Shown: in pieces, positions 25,699-35,241 of the stretch
Position numbering within the stretch: position 1 is the first letter of the stretch
Layout of the letters: each line of letters starts with the position of its first letter
Source: Bacillota bacterium
Lineage (GTDB): Bacteria > Bacillota_A > Clostridia > Lachnospirales > Lachnospiraceae
Direction: 5' to 3'
Length of the DNA stretch: 64,000 nucleotides
Assembly (NCBI GenBank): GCA_023407175.1
Contig: JAEYMU010000057.1
Coordinates: forward strand, 248,001-312,000
Made by a program: the position numbers and the translations under genes
Notes under the pieces: model-generated
Database searches by the model: none
Told to the model about the DNA's origin: nothing
Seen by the model: only the letters and a program-made list of their open reading frames with translations

Positions 25699-28050
25699 CT
25701 ATTCAGAGCCAAACCCGCAAACAATCTTTCCTTTACCGCTGGGAGTGATTACCGTATCATTGCCCTTAATCTCAAAGCCTGCGTTTTCAACCGATACTAT
25801 ATTCGTTACGTTGACAAGTACAACACTGTAGGCTTTTTCTGAAGCCACATCAATGGTTATAGTATTGCCGTTCTTAACAATTTCAGCTTTCAGTGCCAGG
25901 TTTTTCTCATTGTCATAAACTACGGTGGCGGAAGGAATTTGATCCTTGAGCTCATAGGTCTTCAGCGTTACCTGATCGGAATAATCATATACCGCATCCT
26001 CCTCATTTGCTCCAACTGCGATAATACTGCCCTCCTTTACCATCAAGGGAATATCCAGATAGCCAATCTTTTCTTTATACCAGCGGCCACCAATCTGAAC
26101 CTCTCCGGTAAAGAAATCCGTCCATCTGCCCTCCGGCAAATAATAATTTGCAATTCCCTCATCATTGAATACCGGAGCAACCAGCAGGGAATCTCCTAAG
26201 ATATATTGCTTATCCAGATAAGCACACATCTGGTCATCGGTAAACTCCATAACCATGCTTCTCATGGAAGGTACACCGGTCTTAGCGGTCTCGATTGCAT
26301 TACGGAACAGATACGGCATCAGAGAAGCCTTTAATCTGGTAAAAAATCTTACAACATCGACCGCTTCCTCATCATAGGCCCAGGGTACACGGTAGGAGGT
26401 GCTTCCATGCAGACGGGAATGAGTGGATAATAGGCCAAAGGCACACCAGCGCTTATAAACATCCGGAGTTGAGGTGTTCTCAAAGCCGCCGATATCGTGG
26501 CTCCAGAAGCCAAAGCCTGACATGGTAAGGGATAAACCGCCGCGAAGGCTCTCTGCCATGGACTCATAATCAGACCAGCAGTCTCCGCCCCAGTGAACCG
26601 GGAATTTCTGTCCGCCTACGGTGGCACTTCTGGCAAATAATACTGCCTCGCCCTTGCCGCGCTTTCTTTCTAACAGCTCATATACGGTCTTATTATATAA
26701 ATAGGTGTAATAGTTATGCATCTTAATCGGATCGGAACCATCATAATATACGGCATCGGTAGGAATTCTCTCACCAAAATCGGTCTTAAAGCAGTCAACT
26801 CCCATATCCAACAGTGCCTCCAGCTTACCGGCGAACCATTCGCAGGCCTTTGGATTGGTAAAATCAACAATTGCCATTCCGGGCTGCCACATATCCCACT
26901 GCCATACATCACCGTTCGAACGCTTTATAAAGTAACCGCCGCTGGCTCCCTCTGCAAACATCGGAGATTCCTGTCCGATATAGCTGTTAATCCAAACACA
27001 GATTTTCAGTCCCTTTTCCTTTAAGCGTTTCAGCATGCCGACCGGATCGGGGAACACTCTGGAATCCCAGATAAAATCACTCCAATGGAATTCCTTCATC
27101 CAGAAGCAGTCAAAATGGAATACCTTAAGAGGAATACCACGGTTTAACATACCGTCCACAAAGCTGTTAACGGTTGCTTCATCATAATTGGTCGTAAAGG
27201 AGGTGGACAGCCAAAGTCCAAAGGTCCACGGAGCCGGCAGGGAAGGCTTTCCGGTAAGGTCGGTATATCTGGTCAAAACCTCCTTCATGGAGGGACCGTT
27301 CAGGATAAAGTAATCCAGTTCTTCTCCTGATACTGAGAATTGTACCTTCTTTACCATCTCGGAGCTCACCTCAAAGGATACCTTTTCCGGATGGTTTACA
27401 AATACGCCGTAGCCCCGATTGGAAATATAGAAGGGTATATTCTTATAGGATTGCTCGGTTGAAGTGCCGCCGTCCTCATTCCATATAGTAACGGTCTGCC
27501 CATTTTTAATAAAAGGGGTAAAGCGTTCGCCGAAGCCATAAATCAACTCCCCTACGGACAGGGAAAGGCGCTCTCTCATATAGGTATCGTGTATCCCGCC
27601 GTCATCATAGGCCAGACCTCTCCAATCGGTCTTGACATAGGCCAGATCACGCCAGCCGCTGTCGGTCAGCTTCTCGCTGCCGCGGTAGAAAATCATTTTC
27701 CAATTGGCTTTATTAATCTCCAGGCGAAGGCTTCCGCTGTAGATTTTAAGAAAACCCTCCTGGTCCTCTACCGTCAGATTTCTGTTATCATCTATTTCAA
27801 TCTCAAAGTCAGGTGTTCTTTTCTTCACGCCCAGATAATGGTTCGCTCTGATGCGAAAAACCTCCGGTGCCGGAGAAGAAATGCGTATGGTCAGATTTGG
27901 CCCGCCCAGAGTATCTCCTCTATGATTAATTTTATGTGTCGGAGCACATATTGTTAACAGGTTGTCTTCTTTCTTCGCATAATAAACCTCTGCGGGAGAG
28001 AAAACCTCGGTTCCTTCCTTATGGATCCAACATCCGTTACTAAATTTCAT
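25699..28050 (-). CDS. yicI: GH31 alpha-xylosidase (YicI type)
   Basis: A 783-residue cytoplasmic glycoside hydrolase of family 31, removing alpha-linked xylose (isoprimeverose-type) from xyloglucan oligosaccharides, or alpha-glucose in some members. Seen: the N-terminal beta-sandwich beginning MKFSNGCW, SLSVGELIYGFGERF, the nucleophile Asp in CFKTDFGERIP and the acid/base Asp in HWGGDCWSDYESM. No signal peptide. The start is ATG 28050 with GGAGG five bases upstream. Monocistronic, with a terminator after it. Confidence 0.9.
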   Translation of the reverse strand: MKFSNGCWIHKEGTEVFSPAEVYYAKKEDNLLTICAPTHKINHRGDTLGGPNLTIRISSPAPEVFRIRANHYLGVKKRTPDFEIEIDDNRNLTVEDQEGFLKIYSGSLRLEINKANWKMIFYRGSEKLTDSGWRDLAYVKTDWRGLAYDDGGIHDTYMRERLSLSVGELIYGFGERFTPFIKNGQTVTIWNEDGGTSTEQSYKNIPFYISNRGYGVFVNHPEKVSFEVSSEMVKKVQFSVSGEELDYFILNGPSMKEVLTRYTDLTGKPSLPAPWTFGLWLSTSFTTNYDEATVNSFVDGMLNRGIPLKVFHFDCFWMKEFHWSDFIWDSRVFPDPVGMLKRLKEKGLKICVWINSYIGQESPMFAEGASGGYFIKRSNGDVWQWDMWQPGMAIVDFTNPKACEWFAGKLEALLDMGVDCFKTDFGERIPTDAVYYDGSDPIKMHNYYTYLYNKTVYELLERKRGKGEAVLFARSATVGGQKFPVHWGGDCWSDYESMAESLRGGLSLTMSGFGFWSHDIGGFENTSTPDVYKRWCAFGLLSTHSRLHGSTSYRVPWAYDEEAVDVVRFFTRLKASLMPYLFRNAIETAKTGVPSMRSMVMEFTDDQMCAYLDKQYILGDSLLVAPVFNDEGIANYYLPEGRWTDFFTGEVQIGGRWYKEKIGYLDIPLMVKEGSIIAVGANEEDAVYDYSDQVTLKTYELKDQIPSATVVYDNEKNLALKAEIVKNGNTITIDVASEKAYSVVLVNVTNIVSVENAGFEIKGNDTVITPSGKGKIVCGFGSE

Positions 28051-28154
28051 AGTATCCTCCTTACCATGCAATGCATGTTATTTATTCTCTTCTTTAAATT
28101 TAGTATGTACTGATTTCATTTCAAAATCAATCTGCCTGTGCAGAAAATTATAAC

Positions 28155-28205
28155 AATATGCCGGTAAAATAAAAATGTCATATTCTTGCCTTTACATGGC
28201 ATATT
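28155..28205. repeat. Spaced inverted repeat upstream of the GH31 gene
   Basis: AATATGCC (28155-28162) and GGCATATT (28198-28205) are perfect inverted copies 35 bases apart in the 334-base divergent gap between the GH31 and GH3 genes. It could be a two-site operator for a sugar-responsive regulator. The rest of the gap is AT-rich without a convincing promoter or RNA. Confidence 0.4.
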
Positions 28206-28384
28206 TTTGTCAATACCTGCCGCCGTTCCATAAATTGGACAGGAATTTGCAGAATACTTCTAAAGTATAACTTATCTTGAATTATTATCAAATCACAATT
28301 ATTATAGATAATAAGCATGAATTATTTTATTTTATATGCTTTTAGCAAATAATAATCGATATAGAAAGGAGGCTTCCTTCCATC

Positions 28385-29638
28385 ATGAAATTTAAAAAAT
28401 TCTTTTTTCCGGCCAGTATTATGCTTATCATCCTGGCAGCGGTTTTAAACGGCTGCGGCTTATCCAATAAAGGTGCGGGTGTGACCCCATCCGTCACTCC
28501 CGGCATCACTCCTGCCCAAACTACAGTGCCGACTCTCCAGCCCTCTCCTACCGCCGTCCCCACACCATCTTCGGCTCCAACCCTCCAGCCCTCTCCTACA
28601 ACGATACCCTCTGATCAGAGTACACTGGAAAAGGCTGCTTCCAATATTCTTTCCACCATGACTCTGGAGGAAAAGATCGGACAGATGTTCTTCGTGCGCT
28701 GCAAGGCTGCTACCGCCGAAGCGGATATCAGGGAATTCCATCCGGGAGGACTTATCCTTTTCACAGAGGATTTTAAAAACAAAACCAAAACTCAGGTACA
28801 AAAGAACATCAATAGCTATCAGAAGGCTTCTGAGCTTTCCCTGCTGATAGGTGTCGATGAAGAAGGCGGTACCGTAAACCGGGTCAGCAGCTACAGCGCC
28901 TTTCGTGCAGCTCCTTTCCTATCACCGCAGAAGCTATTCGAGGAGGGAGGTCTTGACCTGATTGAAAATGACACCCTTGAAAAATCAGCTCTTCTGAAAA
29001 GTCTTGGCATCAATGTCAACCTTGCCCCGGTCTGTGATGTATCCACCAATCCCTCCGATTTCATCTATAAACGGTCCTTCGGAAAGGATGCCGAGGAAAC
29101 AGCTGAGTATGTAAAAACGGTTGTAGCTGCCATGAATTCCAAGAATATGGGCTGTACCCTGAAGCATTTTCCGGGCTACGGCAATAATACCGACACCCAT
29201 ACCGGAATTGCCATCGATAAAAGAAGCAGCGATACCTTCTATCAGAGCGATTTTCTTCCCTTTCTTGCAGGAATTAAGGCAGGTGCCGGAAGCATTATGG
29301 TTTCCCATAATATCGTACAGTGCTTTGATTCGGAGCGGCCAGCCTCCCTCTCCCCTGCGGTTCATGAAATTTTGCGGGATGATCTTGGCTTTCAGGGAGT
29401 TATCCTGTCAGATGATCTTAGCATGGACGCCATAAAACAGTATACGGGCGAGGAAGAAGCCGCTGTGACCGCCGTACTGGCCGGTAATGACCTGCTTATC
29501 GTGACTGATTATGAGGTACAGATCCCTGCTGTTATCGCTGCCGTAAAGGATGAAAAAATAAGTGAAAGCCTTATTGACGAAGCTGTTCTTCGCATCCTGG
29601 AGTGGAAGCTGTCACTTGATATCATAAGTCAGGAATAA
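28385..29638 (+). CDS. GH3 beta-N-acetylhexosaminidase, lipoprotein
   Basis: A 417-residue exported lipoprotein: signal peptide MKFKKFFFPASIMLIILAAV with lipobox LNGC (Cys at about 24), a Pro/Thr/Ser linker of about 50 residues with the phrase LQPSPT twice, then a NagZ-like GH3 domain. The domain has KHFPGYGNNTDTHTG with the mobile Asp-His loop, and the nucleophile Asp in LSDDLSMDA. NagZ-like enzymes release GlcNAc from muropeptides; a surface location suggests cell wall turnover or scavenging. Confidence 0.9.
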   Translation: MKFKKFFFPASIMLIILAAVLNGCGLSNKGAGVTPSVTPGITPAQTTVPTLQPSPTAVPTPSSAPTLQPSPTTIPSDQSTLEKAASNILSTMTLEEKIGQMFFVRCKAATAEADIREFHPGGLILFTEDFKNKTKTQVQKNINSYQKASELSLLIGVDEEGGTVNRVSSYSAFRAAPFLSPQKLFEEGGLDLIENDTLEKSALLKSLGINVNLAPVCDVSTNPSDFIYKRSFGKDAEETAEYVKTVVAAMNSKNMGCTLKHFPGYGNNTDTHTGIAIDKRSSDTFYQSDFLPFLAGIKAGAGSIMVSHNIVQCFDSERPASLSPAVHEILRDDLGFQGVILSDDLSMDAIKQYTGEEEAAVTAVLAGNDLLIVTDYEVQIPAVIAAVKDEKISESLIDEAVLRILEWKLSLDIISQE

Positions 29639-29733
29639 AACCTCCTTAAAATCCACTGAAAATCATAATGCAATTTGCCAGAGATATGCTATACTATTCA
29701 AAAAAGCAGCGCTAATATTTATGGAGGTAGAAC

Positions 29734-30207
29734 ATGAGAAAAAAGAACCGTGAAGTTACAGATTTAAATGAGATTTCAGACATCATTGCAAAATGTGATG
29801 TCTGCCGTATTGCCTTTTTTGACGCCGAATATCCCTATATTATACCAATGAACTTTGGTTTTGAAATACTGGGCTCTGAGGTAAGCCTCTATTTCCATTG
29901 TGCAAAGGAGGGCAGGAAGCTGGAGCTCGCCGAGAAGAATCCCAGGGTTGCCTTTGAGATGGATTGCGGACATAACCTGCTTCTGGGTGCTACCGATTGC
30001 AACAGTACGATGGAATACGAAAGTGTCTGCGGTAACGGTATTATAGAGTTTCTGGAGGGCAGCGATAAAATCTATGGCCTTACCCAAATTATGAAGCAGT
30101 ATGTAAAAAAGGATTCCTACGATTTTGAAGAAAAAGATCTGAAGTTTGCTACCGTTTTTAAAATTACCGTAAAGGAAATCTGCGGAAAGAGGCTGAAAAA
30201 ATCTTAA
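29734..30207 (+). CDS. Pyridoxamine 5'-phosphate oxidase-like flavoprotein (NimA type)
   Basis: A 157-residue split-barrel protein starting KKNREVTDLNEISDIIAKC, with YIIPMNFGFE and LYFHCAKEGRKLEL; this is the layout of the FMN-binding PNPOx-like/NimA group, often annotated as nitroimidazole resistance or flavin reductases. The substrate is uncertain. GGAGG precedes ATG 29734, and an extended -10 (TGCTATACT, to 29695) lies upstream, so it may be transcribed separately from the GH3 gene. Confidence 0.8.
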   Translation: MRKKNREVTDLNEISDIIAKCDVCRIAFFDAEYPYIIPMNFGFEILGSEVSLYFHCAKEGRKLELAEKNPRVAFEMDCGHNLLLGATDCNSTMEYESVCGNGIIEFLEGSDKIYGLTQIMKQYVKKDSYDFEEKDLKFATVFKITVKEICGKRLKKS

Positions 30208-30242
30208 TACTTTAGGCAGCTTCCCCTTTATGTGATAATCCT

Positions 30243-30281
30243 ACTGCGGCGGATAGGAACTCAATTCCTATCCGCCGCAGT
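30243..30281. terminator. Bidirectional terminator, 17-pair stem
   Basis: ACTGCGGCGGATAGGAA and TTCCTATCCGCCGCAGT are perfect complements around a CTCAA loop, between two convergent genes. Confidence 0.85.
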
Positions 30282-30313
30282 GTATTTTATAAGGGCCAGA
30301 GGCATTCCAGCTC

Positions 30314-31258
30314 CTATGCCTTTGTTACTATTTCAAGTCCTCCATTGGTACCGATACCCTCATAAAGTATCTCGCCGGTGCGTTTTGAAAACCGTACCTT
30401 CACAACAGCATGAATGCTTTCTATGATGCTTCTGCACATCTGTCCATGGACCGGTGCTATAATCGGAGCTCCTTGCGCATGTGTGATACAGATATCAAGC
30501 CGGAAGCGGCAGTCTCGGAGCGTAACTATCAGCCTGTTATCCCTTTCATAAAATTGTTTGATCCAGGAGCCGTTATAGGTAGTAAATAAAAATATTCGGT
30601 CCTTATAGCGAAACATTGCCAGAAAGCCCCGGAAGCTGCCTCCCAAAAACGGAATATCCGCAATACTGATAAAAAGTGACACATCATCCGGCTGAAAATG
30701 GTTGGATTGGAACCAAACCCAGGATTTTGGCATGGATTTCCCCCAATTTTTCTCCGCATATCCAATTCCGCCCGTATAGTCAATATTTTTCCCACATATC
30801 TTCAAATGCCCGATGATTTCATTCTGTATGCAAATAATATCGTGATAGCACTCCATGCAGGGAATATATAAGAAGGGTCCCATAATTCCGGGGCGAAGGA
30901 AAGCTTTCGGGAATTCCATGATATTGCAAAAATAAAGATCTCCCTGCAGGCTAAAATCCCTCCCTGTGATATTAAGCCTAATCCGGCTTTTTGAGAAATA
31001 ATTATCCCCTATCATGATTTCAAATTTGTGCTTATTAAAGCTGAACTCATCCATATCATAATGAAAATAGCTTGTCTTGTTATTTGAATCCAGTATTTGA
31101 ATAAAAGCATGGGTATCCCATTCACCGATTGCAATTCCCGGAATGATTGCAATTGAATTCTCTCCTTTTCTATCCGACAGCTTAAAATACCAGCCCTCAA
31201 AATAGTGTTTCCTCTTTTTCTTACCCTGAAAAATATCAGGACATAATCCTCTCTTCAC
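30314..31258 (-). CDS. Tocopherol cyclase-like protein
   Basis: The 314-residue protein shows the tocopherol-cyclase family pattern: HYFEGWYFKLSD near the N-terminus, GGIGYAEKNWGKSMPKSW followed by WFQSNHF in the middle, and a lipocalin-like beta-rich remainder. In plants the family cyclises tocopherol precursors; in Firmicutes the proteins have no established role and no tocopherol pathway is expected. Start is GTG 31258 with AGAGGA upstream. It precedes a DUF2892-like gene, which lies upstream on the same strand. Confidence 0.75.
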   Translation of the reverse strand: MKRGLCPDIFQGKKKRKHYFEGWYFKLSDRKGENSIAIIPGIAIGEWDTHAFIQILDSNNKTSYFHYDMDEFSFNKHKFEIMIGDNYFSKSRIRLNITGRDFSLQGDLYFCNIMEFPKAFLRPGIMGPFLYIPCMECYHDIICIQNEIIGHLKICGKNIDYTGGIGYAEKNWGKSMPKSWVWFQSNHFQPDDVSLFISIADIPFLGGSFRGFLAMFRYKDRIFLFTTYNGSWIKQFYERDNRLIVTLRDCRFRLDICITHAQGAPIIAPVHGQMCRSIIESIHAVVKVRFSKRTGEILYEGIGTNGGLEIVTKA

Positions 31259-31294
31259 TCGATCTATCCTCTGCTTTCTTAAATCATATATTCC

Positions 31295-31750
31295 CTACTT
31301 TTCTGCTCTGTTTAAGGCATCCTCCGCCTCAGTACATTCTCCGTTAAAATCCCCTCTTAGGATTTTAAGCGCCGTCTTTTCAGCATTTATTTCATCCGAG
31401 GTTCTGACGCCCCATTGACGAATGAGAGGAAGCAGCGGACACCAGCCCTGAAGGGCATGTTGAAGCATGAAGCCCGCCACCGTGGCAGTCAGTAAAAACC
31501 AAAATCTGCTGGTTTTTATACCAAGATAGGAACTTAACAAGATAAGTAAAGCTCCATTAACCTCCAATACGCGCTCGGTATCCCATTCTTGATTTAATTG
31601 CTGTATCCGTTCCGATTTTCCCTGTTCCTCGCAGCTTTTGAATATATTTAAAGAACGGATTGTCTGATTTCTGATATCCGTATTGATTTTTGGGTCCGTC
31701 CTAAGACTTACCCGCTTGGAGGTTGGAGGCAGTACAGTTTTCGTTCTCAT
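31295..31750 (-). CDS. DUF2892-like membrane protein
   Basis: A 151-residue protein with a basic, soluble N-terminus and two hydrophobic segments at about 63-105 containing VLEVNGALLILLSSYLG and ending LLPLIRQWGVRTSDEIN. The two-helix unit with a conserved Trp-Cys-Pro (GWCPLLP) matches the DUF2892/YgaP-type membrane module, often found with rhodanese domains, which is absent here. GGAG lies nine bases before ATG 31750. Confidence 0.7.
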   Translation of the reverse strand: MRTKTVLPPTSKRVSLRTDPKINTDIRNQTIRSLNIFKSCEEQGKSERIQQLNQEWDTERVLEVNGALLILLSSYLGIKTSRFWFLLTATVAGFMLQHALQGWCPLLPLIRQWGVRTSDEINAEKTALKILRGDFNGECTEAEDALNRAEK

Positions 31751-31900
31751 TGCATATCACTCCATTTCATAACTTTTGAGTTAGTATGTGTGATATATGG
31801 CAAAATATGCAGTTATGTACCAGTACATCGTTTGCAGATAAGCAGACAAGTAATCAGTCCAGTTATTTTGAAAACGATGTACTAATTTAGGGCATAAAAA

Positions 31901-31934
31901 AGGCTGTTGAAAAAAGAAGTTTTTTCAACAGCCT
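31901..31934 (-). terminator. Terminator of the O-antigen-ligase-like gene
   Basis: AGGCTGTTGAAAAAA and TTTTTTCAACAGCCT form a 15-pair stem, followed on the minus strand by TTTTTTATG, directly after the stop codon. Confidence 0.88.
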
Positions 31935-31942
31935 GAGGCTTG

Positions 31943-33130
31943 CTAATTTGTATACTTTGCTTTGGCAGTCAGGTAGATGCCCTTTGGCTCAAAGGAACCG
32001 AAGCCTGACAAAATCAACAGGAACAACGGCAGGGTCTGAACCCACAGGAGTGTTATGTCCGTGGTGCCGTGAACCAGTGCGGCAGCCGTAACAGCTAAAA
32101 TCAGGGAGGTTATCATTTTATTCTTCTCCCGAAAGCATACGGTAAAAACTGTTTTATAAAACCTTGCGGTATAGCAAAGGAACAGGCCGGTTCCAATGAT
32201 ACCGAAATTTAAAAGTAAATCAAGATAAATACTGTGTGCATGCGGTATTATCTGGTTATGGTAGGAGGTATCAAATAAATAGATAAAGGAATACAAACCA
32301 TGTCCCAGAAGCGGTGCCTGTGAGATTGCCTGGATTGTCTGCTCCCATATCTGCTGGCGAAGCCTTACCGTCACTTCCACATCATAAAGCCTGGGAATAA
32401 TATCAACGCCGCAGATGAATACCAGCATTCCGGCGAAGGCTGCAGCAAATAGCCAGAGCGCAAGCAGCCGGTGTCTTTTAAATACGACAAGAAGAACTGC
32501 TACTCCGATAAAAACCTCAACCCATACAAACATGCTCTTGCATAAATACATGCTGACCACGTTAATTGCAGCCACCATATAATAGAACCATGTATGATTC
32601 TGCCTGGTCAGTACCTTATAAGCACAGATAATAATTACGGTACCGACAATTGTACCAAAATAATTCGGATGAAAAAAAACCGCCGCAATCCTTTGGTGGT
32701 TATATCCGGAATCAATTGTTTTGGTAATTTTTTCGATAATCGCATAGCCCGCACTGGATAAGCTGAAGCAGCAGACCAGATGCAACAGCTTTTCAAATAA
32801 TTCACCTGTCATGATTGCCCGTAAATATAAGCCGATCACAATTGCGAGTACTACGCCAATTCCCGCCGCCAAGCCAATCCAGTTGCGGTATAGCAGCGGA
32901 AGGATCAGTGCATAGGCCAAAAACAGCTTTAATACTCCACTGCCCCGGCTTACAAAGATCATTTGTCTTGTCTGCTTGTTCACTACAATGTAAATTGCCA
33001 AAAATAAAAGTATGATCGTTGAAAGTATGTAAGGCAAAAAAATCGCAGCTGCTGTATAGGATGCAATATTAATGCCCGTCAGCGATACTTCAACCCGACG
33101 TTTCAGTGCTATGTTTTCTATGATATTCAT
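31943..33130 (-). CDS. O-antigen ligase / Wzy-like membrane protein
   Basis: A 395-residue protein with about ten membrane segments and a periplasmic-type loop holding IPHAHSIYLDLLLNFGIIG, the HNxxL-like signature region of the O-antigen ligase (Wzy_C) family. These proteins join or polymerise surface glycans. No glycosyltransferases or flippase lie nearby, so it is an orphan and its acceptor is unknown. The ATG has AAAGAGG directly abutting it, an unusually tight spacing. Confidence 0.8.
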   Translation of the reverse strand: MNIIENIALKRRVEVSLTGINIASYTAAAIFLPYILSTIILLFLAIYIVVNKQTRQMIFVSRGSGVLKLFLAYALILPLLYRNWIGLAAGIGVVLAIVIGLYLRAIMTGELFEKLLHLVCCFSLSSAGYAIIEKITKTIDSGYNHQRIAAVFFHPNYFGTIVGTVIIICAYKVLTRQNHTWFYYMVAAINVVSMYLCKSMFVWVEVFIGVAVLLVVFKRHRLLALWLFAAAFAGMLVFICGVDIIPRLYDVEVTVRLRQQIWEQTIQAISQAPLLGHGLYSFIYLFDTSYHNQIIPHAHSIYLDLLLNFGIIGTGLFLCYTARFYKTVFTVCFREKNKMITSLILAVTAAALVHGTTDITLLWVQTLPLFLLILSGFGSFEPKGIYLTAKAKYTN

Positions 33131-33148
33131 CCTCTTTCTTAAATTCTA

Positions 33149-33175
33149 TTTCAAATATTTGTGAAATATTTGAAA
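33149..33175. repeat. Perfect palindrome upstream of the O-antigen-ligase-like gene
   Basis: TTTCAAATATTT and AAATATTTGAAA are perfect 12-base inverted copies around GTG, 19 bases before the start codon. It could be an operator or a 5' mRNA hairpin. Confidence 0.6.
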
Positions 33176-33307
33176 ACCCTCGACCCAAGGATGTATTTTA
33201 GCACATAATCACAATAGACGCAAGATTTTTTATGTCGAAATTAGTTTCAACTATACAATTTAACCAAATTTTAATCTTTGATGGCCTAAGCTGCCCAAGA
33301 ATAAGCT

Positions 33308-33559
33308 TTACTCCCTGTCCTTTTCTGCTTCAAAAAGCACATCTGCTTGTACTACCGGACTAGAATTTTTTTCCTGCAAAGCCTCATAATATCTCATTAT
33401 CCAGTCGATTTTTTTACCCTGATCCTCCACCTGCTTTTGCAGGCTATCCAGTCCTTCCAATATCTCATTGGTCTTATAATACCAGCAGAAAAATTCTCTT
33501 AGAGCCAGAATAATAATTATAAATAAAATGATAATCAACAATACACCTGTAAAATTCAA
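33308..33559 (-). CDS. Small membrane-anchored coiled-coil protein
   Basis: I place the start at TTG 33559 because AGAGGTGA lies five bases before it; upstream in-frame codons would overlap that site. The 83-residue product is one membrane helix (about residues 3-22) followed by a charged helix (LEGLDSLQKQVEDQGKKIDW) likely to form a coiled coil. Such proteins are common in clostridia and have no assigned function. Confidence 0.65.
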   Translation of the reverse strand: MNFTGVLLIIILFIIIILALREFFCWYYKTNEILEGLDSLQKQVEDQGKKIDWIMRYYEALQEKNSSPVVQADVLFEAEKDRE

Positions 33560-33652
33560 ACTACTCACCTCTCTTTTTCTCTTTTGTTTCCCCAAAACAC
33601 TTTGTCATAGAACGTATTGTAACATATAAATGTAAATTGTAAATAATCACAT

Positions 33653-33684
33653 AAAAAAACCGGTTCTATTTTTCGTAGAACCGG
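33653..33684 (-). terminator. Terminator of pdxST
   Basis: On the minus strand CCGGTTCTA and TAGAACCGG pair around CGAAAAA, followed by a seven-base U-run. It lies 70 bases after pdxT. Confidence 0.88.
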
Positions 33685-33756
33685 GTCTGTTATAATGTAG
33701 GTTAAACCTTTCGGTAGGATGAAAAAATATACGGTACTGTTTGAAAAACACGGCAA

Positions 33757-34335
33757 TCAGATCGCTATCTTCTCCAGAAAATACCTGTGTATGCTAAGAT
33801 CTTCAGTCAGCTCCGGGTGGAATGCCGTAACAAGCACATGCTTCTGTCTTGCGGCTACGATATTACCCTCTACCTCCGCCAGCACCTCAACACCCTTTCC
33901 TTCCTCCACTGCTTCGATATAAGGCGCCCGAATAAAGGTCATCCCGATTTCACCAAGTCCCTTAAAGGGCTTATTTACATGAAAGCTTCCCAGCTGTCTT
34001 CCGTAGGCGTTCCGCTTTACGGTAACATCCATAACTCCAAGATAGTGGTGTTCGTCATTGGATATATGCTTCGCCAATAAAATCAACCCGGCGCAAGTTC
34101 CGAATACAGGAAGTCCTTCTGCAATTAATTTCTTAAGGGGAGCCAGCATATCCAGTTCGGATAAGAGCTTTCCGATTACGGTACTTTCACCGCCCGGAAT
34201 AATAATGCCATCATAGGCAACCTTTGTTAAGTCGGATTTTTGCCTGATTTCAAAGGCCTGTGCCCCAAGGGCCTCCACAGCCGCCCTGTGCTCGGCAAAG
34301 GCACCCTGTAATGCTAAGATACCAATTCGTTTCAT
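33757..34335 (-). CDS. pdxT: Pyridoxal 5'-phosphate synthase glutaminase subunit
   Basis: PdxT hydrolyses glutamine and passes ammonia to PdxS. The 192-residue class I amidotransferase has IGILALQGAFAEH, PGGESTVIGKL, the nucleophile Cys in VFGTCAGLILLAK and the His-Glu pair in TAFHPELTED. ATG 34335 follows GAAAGGGTG. The gene is 19 bases after pdxS and forms one transcript with it. Confidence 0.96.
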   Translation of the reverse strand: MKRIGILALQGAFAEHRAAVEALGAQAFEIRQKSDLTKVAYDGIIIPGGESTVIGKLLSELDMLAPLKKLIAEGLPVFGTCAGLILLAKHISNDEHHYLGVMDVTVKRNAYGRQLGSFHVNKPFKGLGEIGMTFIRAPYIEAVEEGKGVEVLAEVEGNIVAARQKHVLVTAFHPELTEDLSIHRYFLEKIAI

Positions 34336-34354
34336 ATTTAACACCCTTTCCGCT

Positions 34355-35227
34355 TTACAATCCTCTTTGTGCCATCAAAAGTTCAATCTCCTGCTCATTG
34401 ATACCCACCATCGCTTCTCCCAAATCCTCTGACAGCTGTGCCAAAAGCCGGGGATCGTTATAATTTGTGACAGCCTTAACAATTGCCTGGGCACGCTTTG
34501 CAGGATTTCCCGATTTAAAGATACCGGAGCCGACGAATACTCCTTCCGCTCCAAGCTGCATCAGCAAAGCTGCATCTGCCGGGGTTGCCACGCCTCCCGC
34601 TGCAAAATTAACAACCGGAAGCTTTCCCTTCTCATGCACATAGCATACCAGCTCATAGGGCACCTGCAGCTCCTTGGCTGCCTGGAATAACTCATCCTCC
34701 CTCATGCTCTGAAGCTGTCTGATCTGCTTCATAATCAGCCGCAGATGACGAACCGCCTGAACCACATCTCCGGTTCCGGGCTCACCCTTAGTGCGCAGCA
34801 TGGAGGCACCCTCATTAATTCTTCGCAGAGCTTCCCCCAAATCCTTGGCTCCGCAGACAAAGGGTACCCCAAACTTAGTTTTATCAATATGATAGGTGTC
34901 ATCCGCCGGGGAAAGCACCTCGCTTTCATCAATATAATCGATTTCAATTGCCTCAAGTATCTGTGCCTCTGCAAAATGTCCGATTCGTACCTTAGCCATA
35001 ACGGGTATGGACACCGCTTCCTGAATTTCCCTAATCATCTTAGGATCACTCATTCTTGCTACTCCGCCGGCAGCACGTATATCCGCCGGTATCCGTTCCA
35101 GCGCCATAACGGCACACGCTCCGGCCTCCTGTGCGATCCTTGCCTGCTCCGGCGAGGTCACATCCATGATAACTCCGCCCTTTAGCATCTGGGCAAGATT
35201 TTTATTCAGTTCATATCTCTCATTCAT
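34355..35227 (-). CDS. pdxS: Pyridoxal 5'-phosphate synthase lyase subunit
   Basis: PdxS makes PLP from ribose-5-phosphate, glyceraldehyde-3-phosphate and ammonia. The 290-residue barrel has [20 protein letters not shown], the catalytic lysine in [10 protein letters not shown] and the second lysine region RTKGEPGTG, and FVGSGIFKS near the C-terminus. The start is ATG 35227 with GGAAGGGTG upstream, directly behind a 12-pair hairpin. It is divergent from pdxR. Confidence 0.97.
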   Translation of the reverse strand: MNERYELNKNLAQMLKGGVIMDVTSPEQARIAQEAGACAVMALERIPADIRAAGGVARMSDPKMIREIQEAVSIPVMAKVRIGHFAEAQILEAIEIDYIDESEVLSPADDTYHIDKTKFGVPFVCGAKDLGEALRRINEGASMLRTKGEPGTGDVVQAVRHLRLIMKQIRQLQSMREDELFQAAKELQVPYELVCYVHEKGKLPVVNFAAGGVATPADAALLMQLGAEGVFVGSGIFKSGNPAKRAQAIVKAVTNYNDPRLLAQLSEDLGEAMVGINEQEIELLMAQRGL

Positions 35228-35241
35228 AATTACACCCTTCC

